This document shows, piece by piece, positions 53,744 to 63,814 of a stretch of 64,000 nt of DNA. Source of the stretch: Anaerolineae bacterium. GTDB lineage: Bacteria; Chloroflexota; Anaerolineae; Anaerolineales; Anaerolineaceae. The stretch spans positions 121,090 to 185,089 of the forward strand of contig JABLWW010000012.1 of assembly GCA_013178295.1 (NCBI GenBank). Reading direction: 5' to 3'. The translations under genes were made by a program, and so were the position numbers. The first letter of the stretch is position 1, and every line of letters starts with the position of its first letter. The notes beneath the pieces are model-generated. The model saw only the letters and a program-made list of their open reading frames with translations. It had not been told where the DNA came from and did no database searches.

Positions 53744-54678
53744 TGATGGACACCCCCGCACCGCCGCCCCTGCATTTCACCCCCGCCCAGCAGCGCCATC
53801 TGCAAACCGCACTGCTGCTGTTTGAAAAAGCCCTGCGTCAGGCACAGCGTCTGCTGGCGGATGACGGTGAGACGGGCATCTGTTACCACCGCCGCGCATA
53901 CAACGACCCCACCCTGAGCGCCCAAATTGAGCGCACGCTGGACGAACTGGAAGATTTTGTCCGTCTGCTTGGGTTTGCCCCGCTGGAAGAGGACACCCGT
54001 CAGATCATCGCCGCCGAGATGAACGCCGCCTGGGCAGCCCTCGAAGACTGCCGCTCTGACCGCATGCGCGGCTATGGCAAGCTGGACGCCGACACCGCCG
54101 CATTGAGCGACGCCGCCCTGCAGCGGCTGAGCCGCGCCGCCCTGGCGCTGGGCGCCCCCTCCGAGCCGCAGCCGCCCCAGCCACCCAATGCCCAGGCACG
54201 GCGTCTCACCCTGCGCGTTACCCCGCAGACGTATGACGACCTGGCAGAGCTGATTGGCGCCAGGGGCTGGCAGTGGGAAGACGGTCTGCGCATCATCCTC
54301 GCCGCCGGACTGGGGTATCTGCGCTCCAACCGCCTGCCCGAAGAGCCGCCCAACGCAATGCCGCAGGATGCCGCCGCCCTGACCACCCGTCTGGTGCACG
54401 CCGAATCGCAGCTGGCTGCCATGCGCTACCGCCTGTTCGAAATTCAGCAGGCAAACGCCGACTGGGAAACTTCCAGCGGGGCGGTTTATCGCGAGAACAT
54501 TGGGCTGAAAAACCTGGCGCAGCGCCACAAGGAAGAAATCCGTCATTTGCAAGCGGAAACAGCCCGTCTGCGAGAGGAGTTGGCACAGCAGCGCGCCGCC
54601 CCACAAGACGCGCAGCCCGCCCGCTCACCGCGCGGCACGCTGTGGCAGCGGCTGCGCAAATTCCTCCATCTGGCTTGA
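53743..54678 (+). CDS. Coiled-coil protein of unknown function
   Basis: 311 residues (or 310 from the second ATG). Helical throughout: an N-terminal half with DETGICYHRR-like and TLDELEDFVRLLGFAPLEEDTRQIIAAEMNAAWAALEDCR segments, a Pro-rich break near 145, a ribbon-helix-like TLRVTPQTYDDLAELIGARGWQWEDGLRIILAAGLGYL segment, and a C-terminal coiled coil (LKNLAQRHKEEIRHLQAETARLREELAQQ). I do not recognise a family. The start overlaps the USP-CBS stop (TAATG), so it belongs to the same transcript. A role in the riboswitch operon is likely, but its nature is open. Confidence 0.7.
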   Translation: MMDTPAPPPLHFTPAQQRHLQTALLLFEKALRQAQRLLADDGETGICYHRRAYNDPTLSAQIERTLDELEDFVRLLGFAPLEEDTRQIIAAEMNAAWAALEDCRSDRMRGYGKLDADTAALSDAALQRLSRAALALGAPSEPQPPQPPNAQARRLTLRVTPQTYDDLAELIGARGWQWEDGLRIILAAGLGYLRSNRLPEEPPNAMPQDAAALTTRLVHAESQLAAMRYRLFEIQQANADWETSSGAVYRENIGLKNLAQRHKEEIRHLQAETARLREELAQQRAAPQDAQPARSPRGTLWQRLRKFLHLA

Positions 54679-54700
54679 CCAGAGCCACAGGACAGGATAA

Positions 54701-56083
<1,383 letters not shown>

Positions 56084-56102
56084 TTTTTCTCTTTCACCAC
56101 TT

Positions 56103-56131
56103 ACAGACCGGGATTCCCCTTCCCGGTCTGT
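56103..56131 (+). terminator. Hairpin after enolase
   Basis: ACAGACCGGGA (56103-56113) pairs perfectly with TCCCGGTCTGT (56121-56131) around a 7-nt loop. No good T-run follows (ATTATCT), so it may slow transcription or protect the 3' end rather than terminate fully. The next gene starts 20 bp later. Confidence 0.7.
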
Positions 56132-56150
56132 ATTATCTGTGGAGAATGAC

Positions 56151-56765
56151 ATGCCGACAACCGTCTTGCTCATCCGTCATGGACAAACCGAGTGGAACCG
56201 CGTCGAGCGCTTCCGCGGGCGCTACGACCTGCCGCTCAACGATACCGGGCTGCAGCAGGCGCAAAAAACCGCCCAACTGGTCGCCGCCTGCTGGAACATC
56301 TCCGCCCTGTATGCCAGCCCGCTGCAGCGCGCTGTGCAGACCGCACAGGCAATCGCCGACGCCTGCCACGTCCCCGTGCAAACCGCGCCGGGGCTGGTGG
56401 ATATTGATTACGGGCAGTGGCAGGGGCTCTCGCCCGAAGAAGCCGCCGCCAAATGGCCCGACCTGATCACCGCCTGGCGCTACCGCCCGCAGGAGGTGCA
56501 CATTCCCGGCGGTGAGACGCTGGGCGTGGTGCGCCGCCGCGCCTTCAACACGCTCAAAAACCTCTGCCACCGCCATCTCGACCAGCACATCGCCCTGGTC
56601 AGCCACACGGTGGTCAACCGCCTGCTGCTGATGTCCGTCCTCAACATCAATACCCAGCTCTTCTGGCATCTGCATCAGGAGCCGTGCGCCGTCAACATCA
56701 TCCAGTACTCCGAAAAGGGGTTCAGTCTGGTGTCAATGAACGACACTTGCCATCTACGCGAATAG
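56151..56765 (+). CDS. Histidine phosphatase family protein (phosphoglycerate-mutase-like)
   Basis: 204 residues from the ATG behind GTGGAG. The phosphohistidine motif LIRHGQTEWN lies at the N-terminus; Arg in GRYDLPLNDTG and SPLQRAVQTAQ, the acid Glu region, and the second catalytic His in ALVSHTVVNR are present. Members include phosphoglycerate mutase, CobC-type and broad phosphatases. Adjacency to enolase favours a phosphoglycerate link, but sequence alone does not separate mutase from phosphatase. Confidence 0.85.
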   Translation: MPTTVLLIRHGQTEWNRVERFRGRYDLPLNDTGLQQAQKTAQLVAACWNISALYASPLQRAVQTAQAIADACHVPVQTAPGLVDIDYGQWQGLSPEEAAAKWPDLITAWRYRPQEVHIPGGETLGVVRRRAFNTLKNLCHRHLDQHIALVSHTVVNRLLLMSVLNINTQLFWHLHQEPCAVNIIQYSEKGFSLVSMNDTCHLRE

Positions 56766-56771
56766 CGCCTC

Positions 56772-56924
56772 GTGTTGACCTATTACTGCCCGCACTGCTG
56801 GGCGATCATCGCCGAAAATGCCGCAGTCTGCCCGCATTGCGGCTATCCTTTAGAGGCTTTTGACACCCTCCGCCTGTATGATAACACCACCGCCCGCACA
56901 GGGGAAGAGACAGCCCACCCATGA
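56772..56924 (+). CDS. Short zinc-ribbon protein
   Basis: A 50-codon frame starting at GTG, 6 bp after the phosphatase stop, encodes LTYYCPHCWAIIAENAAVCPHCGYPLEAF followed by a polar tail. Two CPxC knuckles (C-P-H-C twice, 14 residues apart) form a clear zinc ribbon, with Gly-Tyr after the second as in many small ribbons. The frame ends at TGA 56922-56924, just before the repeat at 56928. It is likely co-transcribed with the phosphatase; function unknown. Confidence 0.65.
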   Translation: MLTYYCPHCWAIIAENAAVCPHCGYPLEAFDTLRLYDNTTARTGEETAHP

Positions 56925-56927
56925 TCT

Positions 56928-57132
56928 GTAGGATGGGGCTTGCCCGCGGTGACAGACCCCACCCCGTCCCTCCCCTTGCAGGGGAGGGGGAACGGCCGTA
57001 GTGCTTGTCCCATCGGGTGCTTGCCAGGGGTGAACCCCAGCCTACGTTCGTCATTTGTAGGATGGGGCTTGCCCCATCAAGTGTGCGCCCAACATCGGTA
57101 GGATGGGGCTTGCCCCATCAGGCTTGCCCCAT
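56928..57132. repeat. Cluster of dispersed intergenic repeats, reverse orientation
   Basis: The first ~95 bp are nearly the reverse complement of 44178-44278. Two further complete GTAGGATGGGGCTTGCCCCATC units follow (near 57057-57078 and 57098-57119), and a partial GGCTTGCCCCAT ends it. A GGGTGAACCCCAGCCTACG segment inside also matches the copies at 19609 and 58389. Confidence 0.87.
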
Positions 57133-57134
57133 GG

Positions 57135-57530
57135 CTAACGATTATTGAGGTTATAGGGAATGCCAAAAAACGTGTTGCTGCCGATGATGTGCTCGATGGC
57201 TTGGCGGTCGGCGCGCGAGGCATACCAGAAGGTGATCGAACCGTTCCCGCCATCCCCGCAGGGATGCACCTCAACACCCACAAAGCCAGGATGGACGGCT
57301 TCGATGCGCGCAATGACATCCTGATGCTCGCGCAGCACCCGTTCCACCTCCGCCAGGGGCGGCTGCTGGCTGCACGGCAGGTAGTGATAGCGGTTATCAT
57401 ACAGGGCAAGGTCAACCCAGCGCCGCACCCATTTGGTCCGTGCCTCCACAAGCCCCGCGCCAACACAAAGCATCAGCAGCACGGCCGCAGCAGCCCCAAT
57501 CATCGCCAGCCGTCTGCGCCTGCCGTTCAC
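57135..57530 (-). CDS. Small membrane-anchored protein of unknown function
   Basis: About 131 residues from the GTG at 57530, which has AAGGAGG 5-6 bp upstream; an earlier in-frame GTG at 57563 lacks one. An Arg-rich N-terminus (NGRRRRLA) precedes one membrane segment (MIGAAAAVLLMLCVGAGLV), then a ~95-residue extracytoplasmic domain with two Cys residues (YLPCSQQPPL, VEVHPCGDGGNG) that could form a disulphide. No family recognised. Its end touches the repeat cluster. Confidence 0.6.
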   Translation of the reverse strand: MNGRRRRLAMIGAAAAVLLMLCVGAGLVEARTKWVRRWVDLALYDNRYHYLPCSQQPPLAEVERVLREHQDVIARIEAVHPGFVGVEVHPCGDGGNGSITFWYASRADRQAIEHIIGSNTFFGIPYNLNNR

Positions 57531-57590
57531 TTCGGCCCTCCTTGCCGGAGAATATCTACACACGACAGCGAGGTTTTGCGTTTGCGGCAG

Positions 57591-58199
57591 CTACTGCGCG
57601 CCGCGCAGCAATGTGCCGCAAAAACTGCATTCGGCTGTCATCTCGTCCACCCACTCCACCTCCTGAGGGTGCACCTGGGCGCCGCAGGCCGGGCAAACGG
57701 TGGGCAGCGGAGGTTTGGGGGTCTCTTCCTGCACGGCGGGCTGTGCCGCGTCCACAGCAGGGGCGGCTTGCGCGGGGGAGGAGGGGAGCATCGCCTGCTG
57801 CCAGCTTTGCACCTGCCGCGCCTGCGCCTCAAACCCAAGACGGTTCAATTCATCCACCGCACGGCGGCTGAGCTGTTCCAGCAGCACCCAGCGCCCCTGC
57901 TGCGCCAGCAGCTGCAGGGCGCGCTGCACATTTGCCATTCCCGCCTCAACCTGCGCGGCATAGATGCGGGCGCGTCCCGCCTGCGCCCACAAATGCGGCG
58001 CCCGCAAAACCTGACGCGTTTCTGCCCCATGCGCCAGGCGTTCAAATAACTGCGCCGCCTGCAAATATTGCCCTTCCGCAAACAGACGGTTGGCTTCCAG
58101 CAGAATCGGGGGAAGTTTTTCAACAGCCGGGGGAGGGGGAGCGGCTCCAAAACGGGGACGCGGAAATCGTCTTCTCCAAAAAGGTCCTGATGAGCGCAT
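57591..58199 (-). CDS. TPR-like helical protein with C-terminal zinc ribbon
   Basis: 202 residues from the ATG behind AAAGGAG. An Arg/Pro-rich N-terminus, then helical repeats (ANRLFAEGQYLQAAQLFERLAHGAE..., AGMANVQRALQLLAQQGRWVLLEQLSRRAVDELNRLG) resembling TPR units, an Ala/Pro linker, and a C-terminal ribbon VCPACGAQVHPQEVEWVDEMTAECSFCGTLLR (CPxC...CxxC). It follows the same style as the short zinc-ribbon gene at 56772. Unknown function, possibly protein-protein or nucleic-acid binding. It lies 60 bp upstream of the anchored protein on the same strand. Confidence 0.65.
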   Translation of the reverse strand: MRSSGPFWRRRFPRPRFGAAPPPPAVEKLPPILLEANRLFAEGQYLQAAQLFERLAHGAETRQVLRAPHLWAQAGRARIYAAQVEAGMANVQRALQLLAQQGRWVLLEQLSRRAVDELNRLGFEAQARQVQSWQQAMLPSSPAQAAPAVDAAQPAVQEETPKPPLPTVCPACGAQVHPQEVEWVDEMTAECSFCGTLLRGAQ

Positions 58200-58388
58200 G
58201 TTTTGTCTCCTTTCCGAAAAAATATGAGCAAACATGGACGAGCCGTTTCCGCTCGCCTGTCACTGAACCTGTAGTGCCGCCAAATGCCAGCAGCCCAAAC
58301 AGTACCAATAAAATGCCGCCTGCCGCTCTGGCTGAGAGGATTTTTTCATCCAACACCTCCATCCCGCATTGTAACACACCGCGGCGCT

Positions 58389-58438
58389 GGGGTGAACTCC
58401 AACCTACAAACATGCGCAGGATGGAGCTTGCCCCATCA
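58389..58438. repeat. Dispersed intergenic repeat, diverged copy
   Basis: GGGTGAACTCCAACCTAC followed by AGGATGGAGCTTGCCCCATC. Compared with other copies one arm has GGAG for GGGG, breaking the dyad. It ends at the stop codon of the SGNH hydrolase gene. Confidence 0.7.
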
Positions 58439-59104
58439 ACTTTCTTCCGCGTTCAAACGTTGTAGCAGGGGGCGCACAACATCTGCCCAAATCTGATAGC
58501 CCTTTGCCATCAGATGCAGATTGTCGTTGGTCAATTCGCCGCGCAGCGCCCCGTGCGCATCGGCAAAGTGCGGGTGGAGGTCAACAAAGACACAGCCGTG
58601 GCGCTCTGCCAGTGCCTGAAGCCCCAGGTTGAGCTGACGGATGCGGCGGGCAAACGATCGGGCACGCGGCAGCAGCGACTGGACAAAGACCTGCGTCTGC
58701 GGGCTTTCGGCGCGGCAGCGCTGCAGGATGCGCTCGTATGTTTCGAGGATATCGCTGTTGCTGCGGTAGGTAAACCACGGCAGATCGTTGGTGCCGATGA
58801 GGATGAACAGCGCCCGCGGGCTGCCGGAGAGGATATCCCCCAGCCGCTGCAGCACACCCTGCGTCGTGTCGGCATTGATGCCGCGGTTCTTCACCGGCAG
58901 GTCGGGGAAAATCTCATCCCAGCGCGCCCCGTCAGTCAGGCTGTCGCCCAAAAAGACGATATCGCCCGGCTGGACGGGAAACGCGCGGAAAAAGTCGCAC
59001 TTTTGGGCATGGTGATGGCGGATGAGCGCTTCGGCAATCAGCCGCGTGACGACAAACAGCGCCAGCGTGAACGCCAGCATGATGATGAGGAAAGAAGAGA
59101 GCAT
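58436..59104 (-). CDS. SGNH/GDSL hydrolase with N-terminal membrane anchor
   Basis: 222 residues. One membrane segment (FLIIMLAFTLALFVVTRLIA) precedes an SGNH esterase fold: block I IVFLGDSLTDGARW with the nucleophilic Ser, block II Gly in NRGINADTT, block III LIGTNDLPW, and block V DNLHLMAKGYQIWADVV with Asp and His. Members hydrolyse acyl or acetyl esters of lipids or glycans; here it would act on the outer face of the membrane. All catalytic residues are present. Confidence 0.86.
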   Translation of the reverse strand: MLSSFLIIMLAFTLALFVVTRLIAEALIRHHHAQKCDFFRAFPVQPGDIVFLGDSLTDGARWDEIFPDLPVKNRGINADTTQGVLQRLGDILSGSPRALFILIGTNDLPWFTYRSNSDILETYERILQRCRAESPQTQVFVQSLLPRARSFARRIRQLNLGLQALAERHGCVFVDLHPHFADAHGALRGELTNDNLHLMAKGYQIWADVVRPLLQRLNAEES

Positions 59105-59294
59105 GGTTCTTATTGTATCATGAATAACATGACATTTTTCACTTTACTTTTTGCCTGAATTCATATACACTGATATCAAGCTCCGTTTTCGGCAAATATT
59201 CGTTCCGAATACTGTACTTTTCAGACCCCTTTAGCGCACAAGGGGCATTGTGCGTGTTCTGTTCCATATTACTTTCAACCAAGGAGTGACAACC

Positions 59295-61541
59295 ATGTAC
59301 CCGACCCGCTTTCTGCATATTGTAATGGCGCTGGCAATGGTGCTGACGCTGCTGACTGCCTGCCAGCCGCCAGCCGCCCCTGCCCCCGTCGAAGCTCCTC
59401 CAGCCGCTGCCACCCAGCCGCCCCCGCCGCCACCCCCCACCGAGCCGCCGCCCCCGCCACCGCCGGATATCGCCGCCCTCAAAGCCGCCTACCTGGCAAA
59501 GACCGACGTCAAATACGCCTACGACCTGGCGCTCAAGGTCTCGCAGGAGGGCAACGGGCCGCAGGGCTTTCGCAACGCCGGCAGCCCTGCCGAACAGCGC
59601 CTGGCGGAGATGCTCTATCAGGAAATGAAAGCCATCGGGCTGCAGGATGTGCGCAAAGATGCCTTCCCGGTGGATGCCTGGACGTATAAGGGCGTAACGC
59701 TCAACATTCAGGATAAGGACGGCAATATCAAGAAGCTCGCCCTGGCGCCGTATTCCAGCGCCACCTTCCAGGGCACGCTGGAAGCCGAACTGGTGGATGT
59801 GGGCACCGGCACCAAGCCCGAATACGAGGGCAAGGACGTCGAGGGCAAGATTGTCCTGGCGGATGTTGACATGTGGAACCTGTGGTGGGTGTCCTTCCCC
59901 ACCCTTGAAGCCCAGCTGCACGGCGCGGCTGCCATCATCTTCACCCATACCGGCTACTATGCCCAGAAAGACGATGTCACGCTCAACTCCTTCGATTTTG
60001 CCGGCCCGACCAGCATCCCCTCTTTCAGCATCGGGCGCGGTGATATGAAGATGCTGCGCGAGATGCTCGCCCAGGGCAAAGTAACCGCCACGCTGGAAGG
60101 CGAGAACATTATCGAACCCGGCGAGAGCTACAACGTCATCGGCTACATCCCCGGCAAAAAGGCAGATGAATACATCATCGTCGGCGATCACTACGACGGC
60201 TACTTCTACGCCTTTGAGGATAACGCCACCGGTGTTGCCGCCCCCATGGCGATTGCCAAAGCGCTGATCGATTCCGGCTACCAGCCCGAGCGCACGCTGG
60301 TTTTCGTCCTGCACGGATCGGAGGAGTACGGTGTGCAGAACAGTCGCTACGACTGGTGCACCGGCGCCTGGTATGCCGCCTTCAAACAGCACCCCGAATG
60401 GCAGGGCAAAGCCCTGGCGTATATCAACTTTGAAATGCCCGGTCTGCGCGTTACCGAGCAGGTTGTCTCCAGCCCGCATCTCAAGAGCTATCTGGAGAGC
60501 TTTATCCAGACGCTCAACCCGCCCAAAGACAAACTGCCGCCGGAGGGCATCACCGTCAGTGTGCCGGTCTTCACCTGGTCGGATGACTTTTCGTACGACA
60601 TCGCCGGCATCCCCGCCCTGCGCCCCAAGTTCAACTTCCCCGAGTTCGAGAACCAGATTTATCACTCGCAGTATGACCTGCCGGATATCTACGACGAGAC
60701 CGCCATGGATTGGCATATCAAGATGTACGGCGAGCTGGTGATTGACCTCGACCAGTCGCCAGCCCTGGCGCTCAACCCCGCCGACCACAGCGCCCATCTC
60801 CTCAGCACGCTCAACGCCGATGCCTACCAACTGGCGGGTGTGGATATCAAACCGCTGGAGGAGCAGATCGGGCGCGTCGAGAAGCTGGGCAAGGAGAAAT
60901 ACGAACAACTGGCGCAGCTCAACCAGGCGTATGCCGACCTGATCAAAGCCCGCAGTGAGGGCAAAGCGGTGGATGCCGCCCTCCTCAATGAGATACGCGC
61001 CGCCGGTTCCGCCGCTACCGCCGCCATGCTCAAAGCCTTCCGCACCACCGAAGACGGACTGGTGCGCCTCACCTGGATCGAGGTGCCCATCTACCCCCAT
61101 GAACAGCCGCAGAGCAACATCCTCGCTCTGGATGCCGCCCTGACCAAGCTCAAAGCGGGCAACGCCCAGGGCGCGCTCGACGAAGACCTGTGGACGATCG
61201 AAGATGAGTGGTACAGCATGAACTTCTCGCGCGAGGTGATTGACCAGAACATGGCGCTGGTGCTGCAGCAGAGCGAAGAGCGCACCACATGGGGCACCGG
61301 GCGCATTGTCGGCTATGTTGACCTCTACGATACCCTCTGGTCGCTGAAAGCCAAAGCCGCTGACCCCAAAGCTGACCTGAGCGCCGAGATCGCCGAGCTG
61401 GAAGCGGTGCAGAAGAGCCAGTTTGACCTGCTGGCAAAGACCACCGCCGATGAGATCAAGACGCTCAAGGATGTGGAGAGCATCCTTGCCACAGTCAACG
61501 TGCAGCAGGCGCTGGAAAAAGCCCAAGCTGCGCTCAAGTAG
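59295..61541 (+). CDS. Secreted M28-family metallopeptidase lipoprotein
   Basis: 748 residues from the ATG behind AAGGAG. The lipoprotein signal VMALAMVLTLLTAC is followed by a strikingly Pro-rich linker (two runs of seven prolines). A PA-type insert domain (about 170-270) precedes the M28 zinc peptidase core: VGDHYDGYFYAFEDNATGVAAPMAIAKAL (His and Asp ligands), LHGSEEYGVQ (Glu-Glu), and FEMPG. The last ~200 residues are helical with no assigned family. Similar aminopeptidases trim peptides outside the cell. The gene stands alone between two convergent or divergent genes. Confidence 0.85.
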   Translation: MYPTRFLHIVMALAMVLTLLTACQPPAAPAPVEAPPAAATQPPPPPPPTEPPPPPPPDIAALKAAYLAKTDVKYAYDLALKVSQEGNGPQGFRNAGSPAEQRLAEMLYQEMKAIGLQDVRKDAFPVDAWTYKGVTLNIQDKDGNIKKLALAPYSSATFQGTLEAELVDVGTGTKPEYEGKDVEGKIVLADVDMWNLWWVSFPTLEAQLHGAAAIIFTHTGYYAQKDDVTLNSFDFAGPTSIPSFSIGRGDMKMLREMLAQGKVTATLEGENIIEPGESYNVIGYIPGKKADEYIIVGDHYDGYFYAFEDNATGVAAPMAIAKALIDSGYQPERTLVFVLHGSEEYGVQNSRYDWCTGAWYAAFKQHPEWQGKALAYINFEMPGLRVTEQVVSSPHLKSYLESFIQTLNPPKDKLPPEGITVSVPVFTWSDDFSYDIAGIPALRPKFNFPEFENQIYHSQYDLPDIYDETAMDWHIKMYGELVIDLDQSPALALNPADHSAHLLSTLNADAYQLAGVDIKPLEEQIGRVEKLGKEKYEQLAQLNQAYADLIKARSEGKAVDAALLNEIRAAGSAATAAMLKAFRTTEDGLVRLTWIEVPIYPHEQPQSNILALDAALTKLKAGNAQGALDEDLWTIEDEWYSMNFSREVIDQNMALVLQQSEERTTWGTGRIVGYVDLYDTLWSLKAKAADPKADLSAEIAELEAVQKSQFDLLAKTTADEIKTLKDVESILATVNVQQALEKAQAALK

Positions 61542-61582
61542 TGCCGCTGCGCCAACAAAAATATCTTTTTCCTTCTCGCAAA

Positions 61583-61615
61583 GACGCTGAAGGTCTGCCA
61601 AAGACCTTCAGCGTC
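61583..61615. terminator. Hairpin between convergent genes
   Basis: GACGCTGAAGGTCT (61583-61596) and AGACCTTCAGCGTC (61602-61615) pair perfectly around a 5-nt loop, between the M28 gene and the convergent nitroreductase gene. No strong T-run on either side, so termination is likely but not certain. Confidence 0.7.
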
Positions 61616-61625
61616 CGCGTTGCGG

Positions 61626-62450
61626 TCAGCAGCGCGGCGCGTGGCGCGTCGATTCCGGACGGTAAAACACTGCCGCCTGCAGATCAGCCTCCGCCTGCTC
61701 GATCTTATCGCGGTATATTTGCAGCTGTCTGTCAAACGACGAAAGCGGATGGCTGGCTTTATAGCCTGCCACCATCTGCGTCAACCAGCTTTGCATCACC
61801 GCCTCATTGACCGGCGGATAGCGCCCGCTGAAGAAGATTTGTTCGGCGGGCAGTTTGGGCGGCATGGGCGGATAGGCGCGGCGGGCATAGCCAAAGACGA
61901 TGGTCATCAGCGGCGTGGTTGTGGGCGGCAGCCCCAGCCGCTGCCGGAGATACCCGCCATCCAGCAGCCCGCTGCGCCCGCTCTCCGAAAGCATCACTGA
62001 AGACACCCCCAGCGCCTCGGCGGCAATGGTCATATTCATCGCCGCCAGCGAGGCATTCATCACCGCCACCGTGTGCTCCACCAGCGGGCTGTATGGAAAC
62101 ACATCCAGCACCTGACGCACACGGTGGGTGTCGGCAATCACAATCACCGCCCGCTGCCCGCCAAAAGGCAGCCGACGGTCAAAGGTCTGCCGCCACAACG
62201 CCGCATCAAAAACCGCAAAAGACCAGGTTTGCAGGTTCACCGTCGAGGGCGCCAGCCGTCCGGCTTCCAGGATGGCGGCAAATACATCATCGGGGATCTC
62301 CTGACTGCGGAAGGAGCGCACGCTGCGCCGCCGCAGAATGGTTTGCAGCAGGGCATTCTCTGTCAGCGAAGCGGAGACGTGCGCTCTGCCGCGCAAAATC
62401 TGCACCAGGCTGCGCAGTGCCGCCGCCAGACCGATCTTGTGTTTCATCAC
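61626..62450 (-). CDS. Nitroreductase-family flavoprotein
   Basis: 274 residues. FMN-binding features: ILRRRSVRSFRSQEIPDDVFAAILEAGRLAPSTVNLQTWSF at the N-terminus and MTIAAEALGVSSVMLSE in the middle, then LPPTTTPLMTIVFGYA. These enzymes use NAD(P)H and FMN to reduce nitro, quinone or enone groups, and some modify peptides. The start overlaps the radical-SAM stop by 4 bp, so the two act together or at least are co-expressed. The leader (about 1-30) is longer than usual. Confidence 0.85.
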   Translation of the reverse strand: MMKHKIGLAAALRSLVQILRGRAHVSASLTENALLQTILRRRSVRSFRSQEIPDDVFAAILEAGRLAPSTVNLQTWSFAVFDAALWRQTFDRRLPFGGQRAVIVIADTHRVRQVLDVFPYSPLVEHTVAVMNASLAAMNMTIAAEALGVSSVMLSESGRSGLLDGGYLRQRLGLPPTTTPLMTIVFGYARRAYPPMPPKLPAEQIFFSGRYPPVNEAVMQSWLTQMVAGYKASHPLSSFDRQLQIYRDKIEQAEADLQAAVFYRPESTRHAPRC

Positions 62451-63658
62451 CCGCTCGCTTTCTGCTTCCCCTTCACCACCGAGAGAAACCCGCCAAACAG
62501 ACGATACTCATCCATGCGGCACGAGTTGACAAACTTCCCGTCATAGATGGTGATATCCGGGCAGCTGTCGCACATATCCGCACGCCCATCCGGCAGCAGG
62601 TCGGGCGCCTGGATGATGCCAATGCTTTGCAGATAAACCCTATCCAGCGCCCGCCACGGACGGCGGAGTACATCCTTAAACCAGCGTTTCCACGCCTGAC
62701 GCAGGGTGGCATCCCAGCCGCTCAGCCAGAAAATTTTTGACCCAATCTTCGCTGTGGAAAGATATGCCAGATAACGCCCGGTCCACAGATGGTGGGCGGT
62801 CTGCGCCAGTTCCATCGTCCTCTTCCCCACCGAGCCATATATTCCATGCCGGCTGCCCACCAGCGCCCCGATCAGCCATTTGTAGCTGTCATGACGGATG
62901 CTGCCGCCCAGATAGCCAGACGCCTCATATTCGGGGAGATGCTCTTTGATGATCTGGTACACCTCCGGCGAGGTAACAAAGTGTTCGTCAAACTGCTGAC
63001 GCGTGTAGCTCAGACGCCCCAGATCAACGCGGCGGTCGTAGGCATCGGTGGCAACCGTATCTGCCAGGGTCGCCGTGCGGTAGGTGATAAACACCAGTCC
63101 CTGCACCTTCTCAATATTCCTGCACCCCCAGCTGAGCACATCGGGAATCTCATGAAAGGTGGACGGATAGACGGTGGCGTTGAAAACCAGGTACAACCCC
63201 CCCTCCGCTGCCACCATCTCGGCATACATCTGGCGCAGTTCGTTCAATTCTTTTTCATTTTTCCCGCGCCACTGCGGGCGGTTTTGATGGCTGTCAATGT
63301 GCATGGTGAAACCTGCCAGCCCGGCTTTTTTCAGTTCGCGCAGCAACGGCGGCGTCAGCGCCCGCCCATTGGTCAGAATCACCGGCTTGACGCCCTGCGC
63401 GGCAATATGCGCCACCAGGTCAACAATATGCGGGTGCAGCAGAGGCTCGCCGCCCGCGATGGAAAAATTATCCGGGTTGCGCCAGCGCAGAAAGAACTGC
63501 ACCTCTTCTTTGAGCTGCTCCAGCGGCTTGTGCCCGGTCAAATGCTGCCGGTAACAGCCTTCGCAGTGAATGTCGCAGATATCGGTTACCTCAATCCAGG
63601 CGATGGGGTTGTCGTTCATTGACCACGGCAAACGGTATACGTTACGCTTCTCCAGCAT
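62447..63658 (-). CDS. Radical SAM protein with C-terminal Cys cluster
   Basis: 403 residues. The [4Fe-4S] motif CDIHCEGC (CxxxCxxC) lies near residue 28, followed by FSIAGGEPLLHP (GGEP motif) and VILTNGRALT. The C-terminus has CDSCPDITIYDGKFVNSC, a possible auxiliary cluster or metal site. It resembles the MoaA/SPASM branch. The substrate is unknown; no precursor-peptide gene is visible beside it. The promoter should lie in 63659-63814. AAGGAGG precedes the ATG. Confidence 0.85.
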   Translation of the reverse strand: MLEKRNVYRLPWSMNDNPIAWIEVTDICDIHCEGCYRQHLTGHKPLEQLKEEVQFFLRWRNPDNFSIAGGEPLLHPHIVDLVAHIAAQGVKPVILTNGRALTPPLLRELKKAGLAGFTMHIDSHQNRPQWRGKNEKELNELRQMYAEMVAAEGGLYLVFNATVYPSTFHEIPDVLSWGCRNIEKVQGLVFITYRTATLADTVATDAYDRRVDLGRLSYTRQQFDEHFVTSPEVYQIIKEHLPEYEASGYLGGSIRHDSYKWLIGALVGSRHGIYGSVGKRTMELAQTAHHLWTGRYLAYLSTAKIGSKIFWLSGWDATLRQAWKRWFKDVLRRPWRALDRVYLQSIGIIQAPDLLPDGRADMCDSCPDITIYDGKFVNSCRMDEYRLFGGFLSVVKGKQKASG

Positions 63659-63814
63659 ATCTTCCTCCTTTCAATCTCTCTGTCTAAAAAGATTCTCAAC
63701 CATCCCCTGTCAAGGTGTATTGTACATCCAAACAGCCGCTGGTGGCGGGGAAACGGGCGCGCATTTTTGATTGACAGTCTGCGCCATGCCGTGATACAAT
63801 CGCCGGTACTGACC

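Noticed and set aside
58120..58362. Short membrane-peptide frame upstream of the TPR/zinc-ribbon gene
   Set aside because: A hydrophobic stretch (GGILLVLFGLLAFGG) is present, but the frame lacks a ribosome site and overlaps the start of the better-supported gene.
59139..61601. 820-codon open frame antisense to the M28 peptidase gene
   Set aside because: Mirror of a GC-rich, codon-biased gene. The plus strand has a signal peptide, ribosome site and zinc-peptidase motifs; the antisense frame has none.
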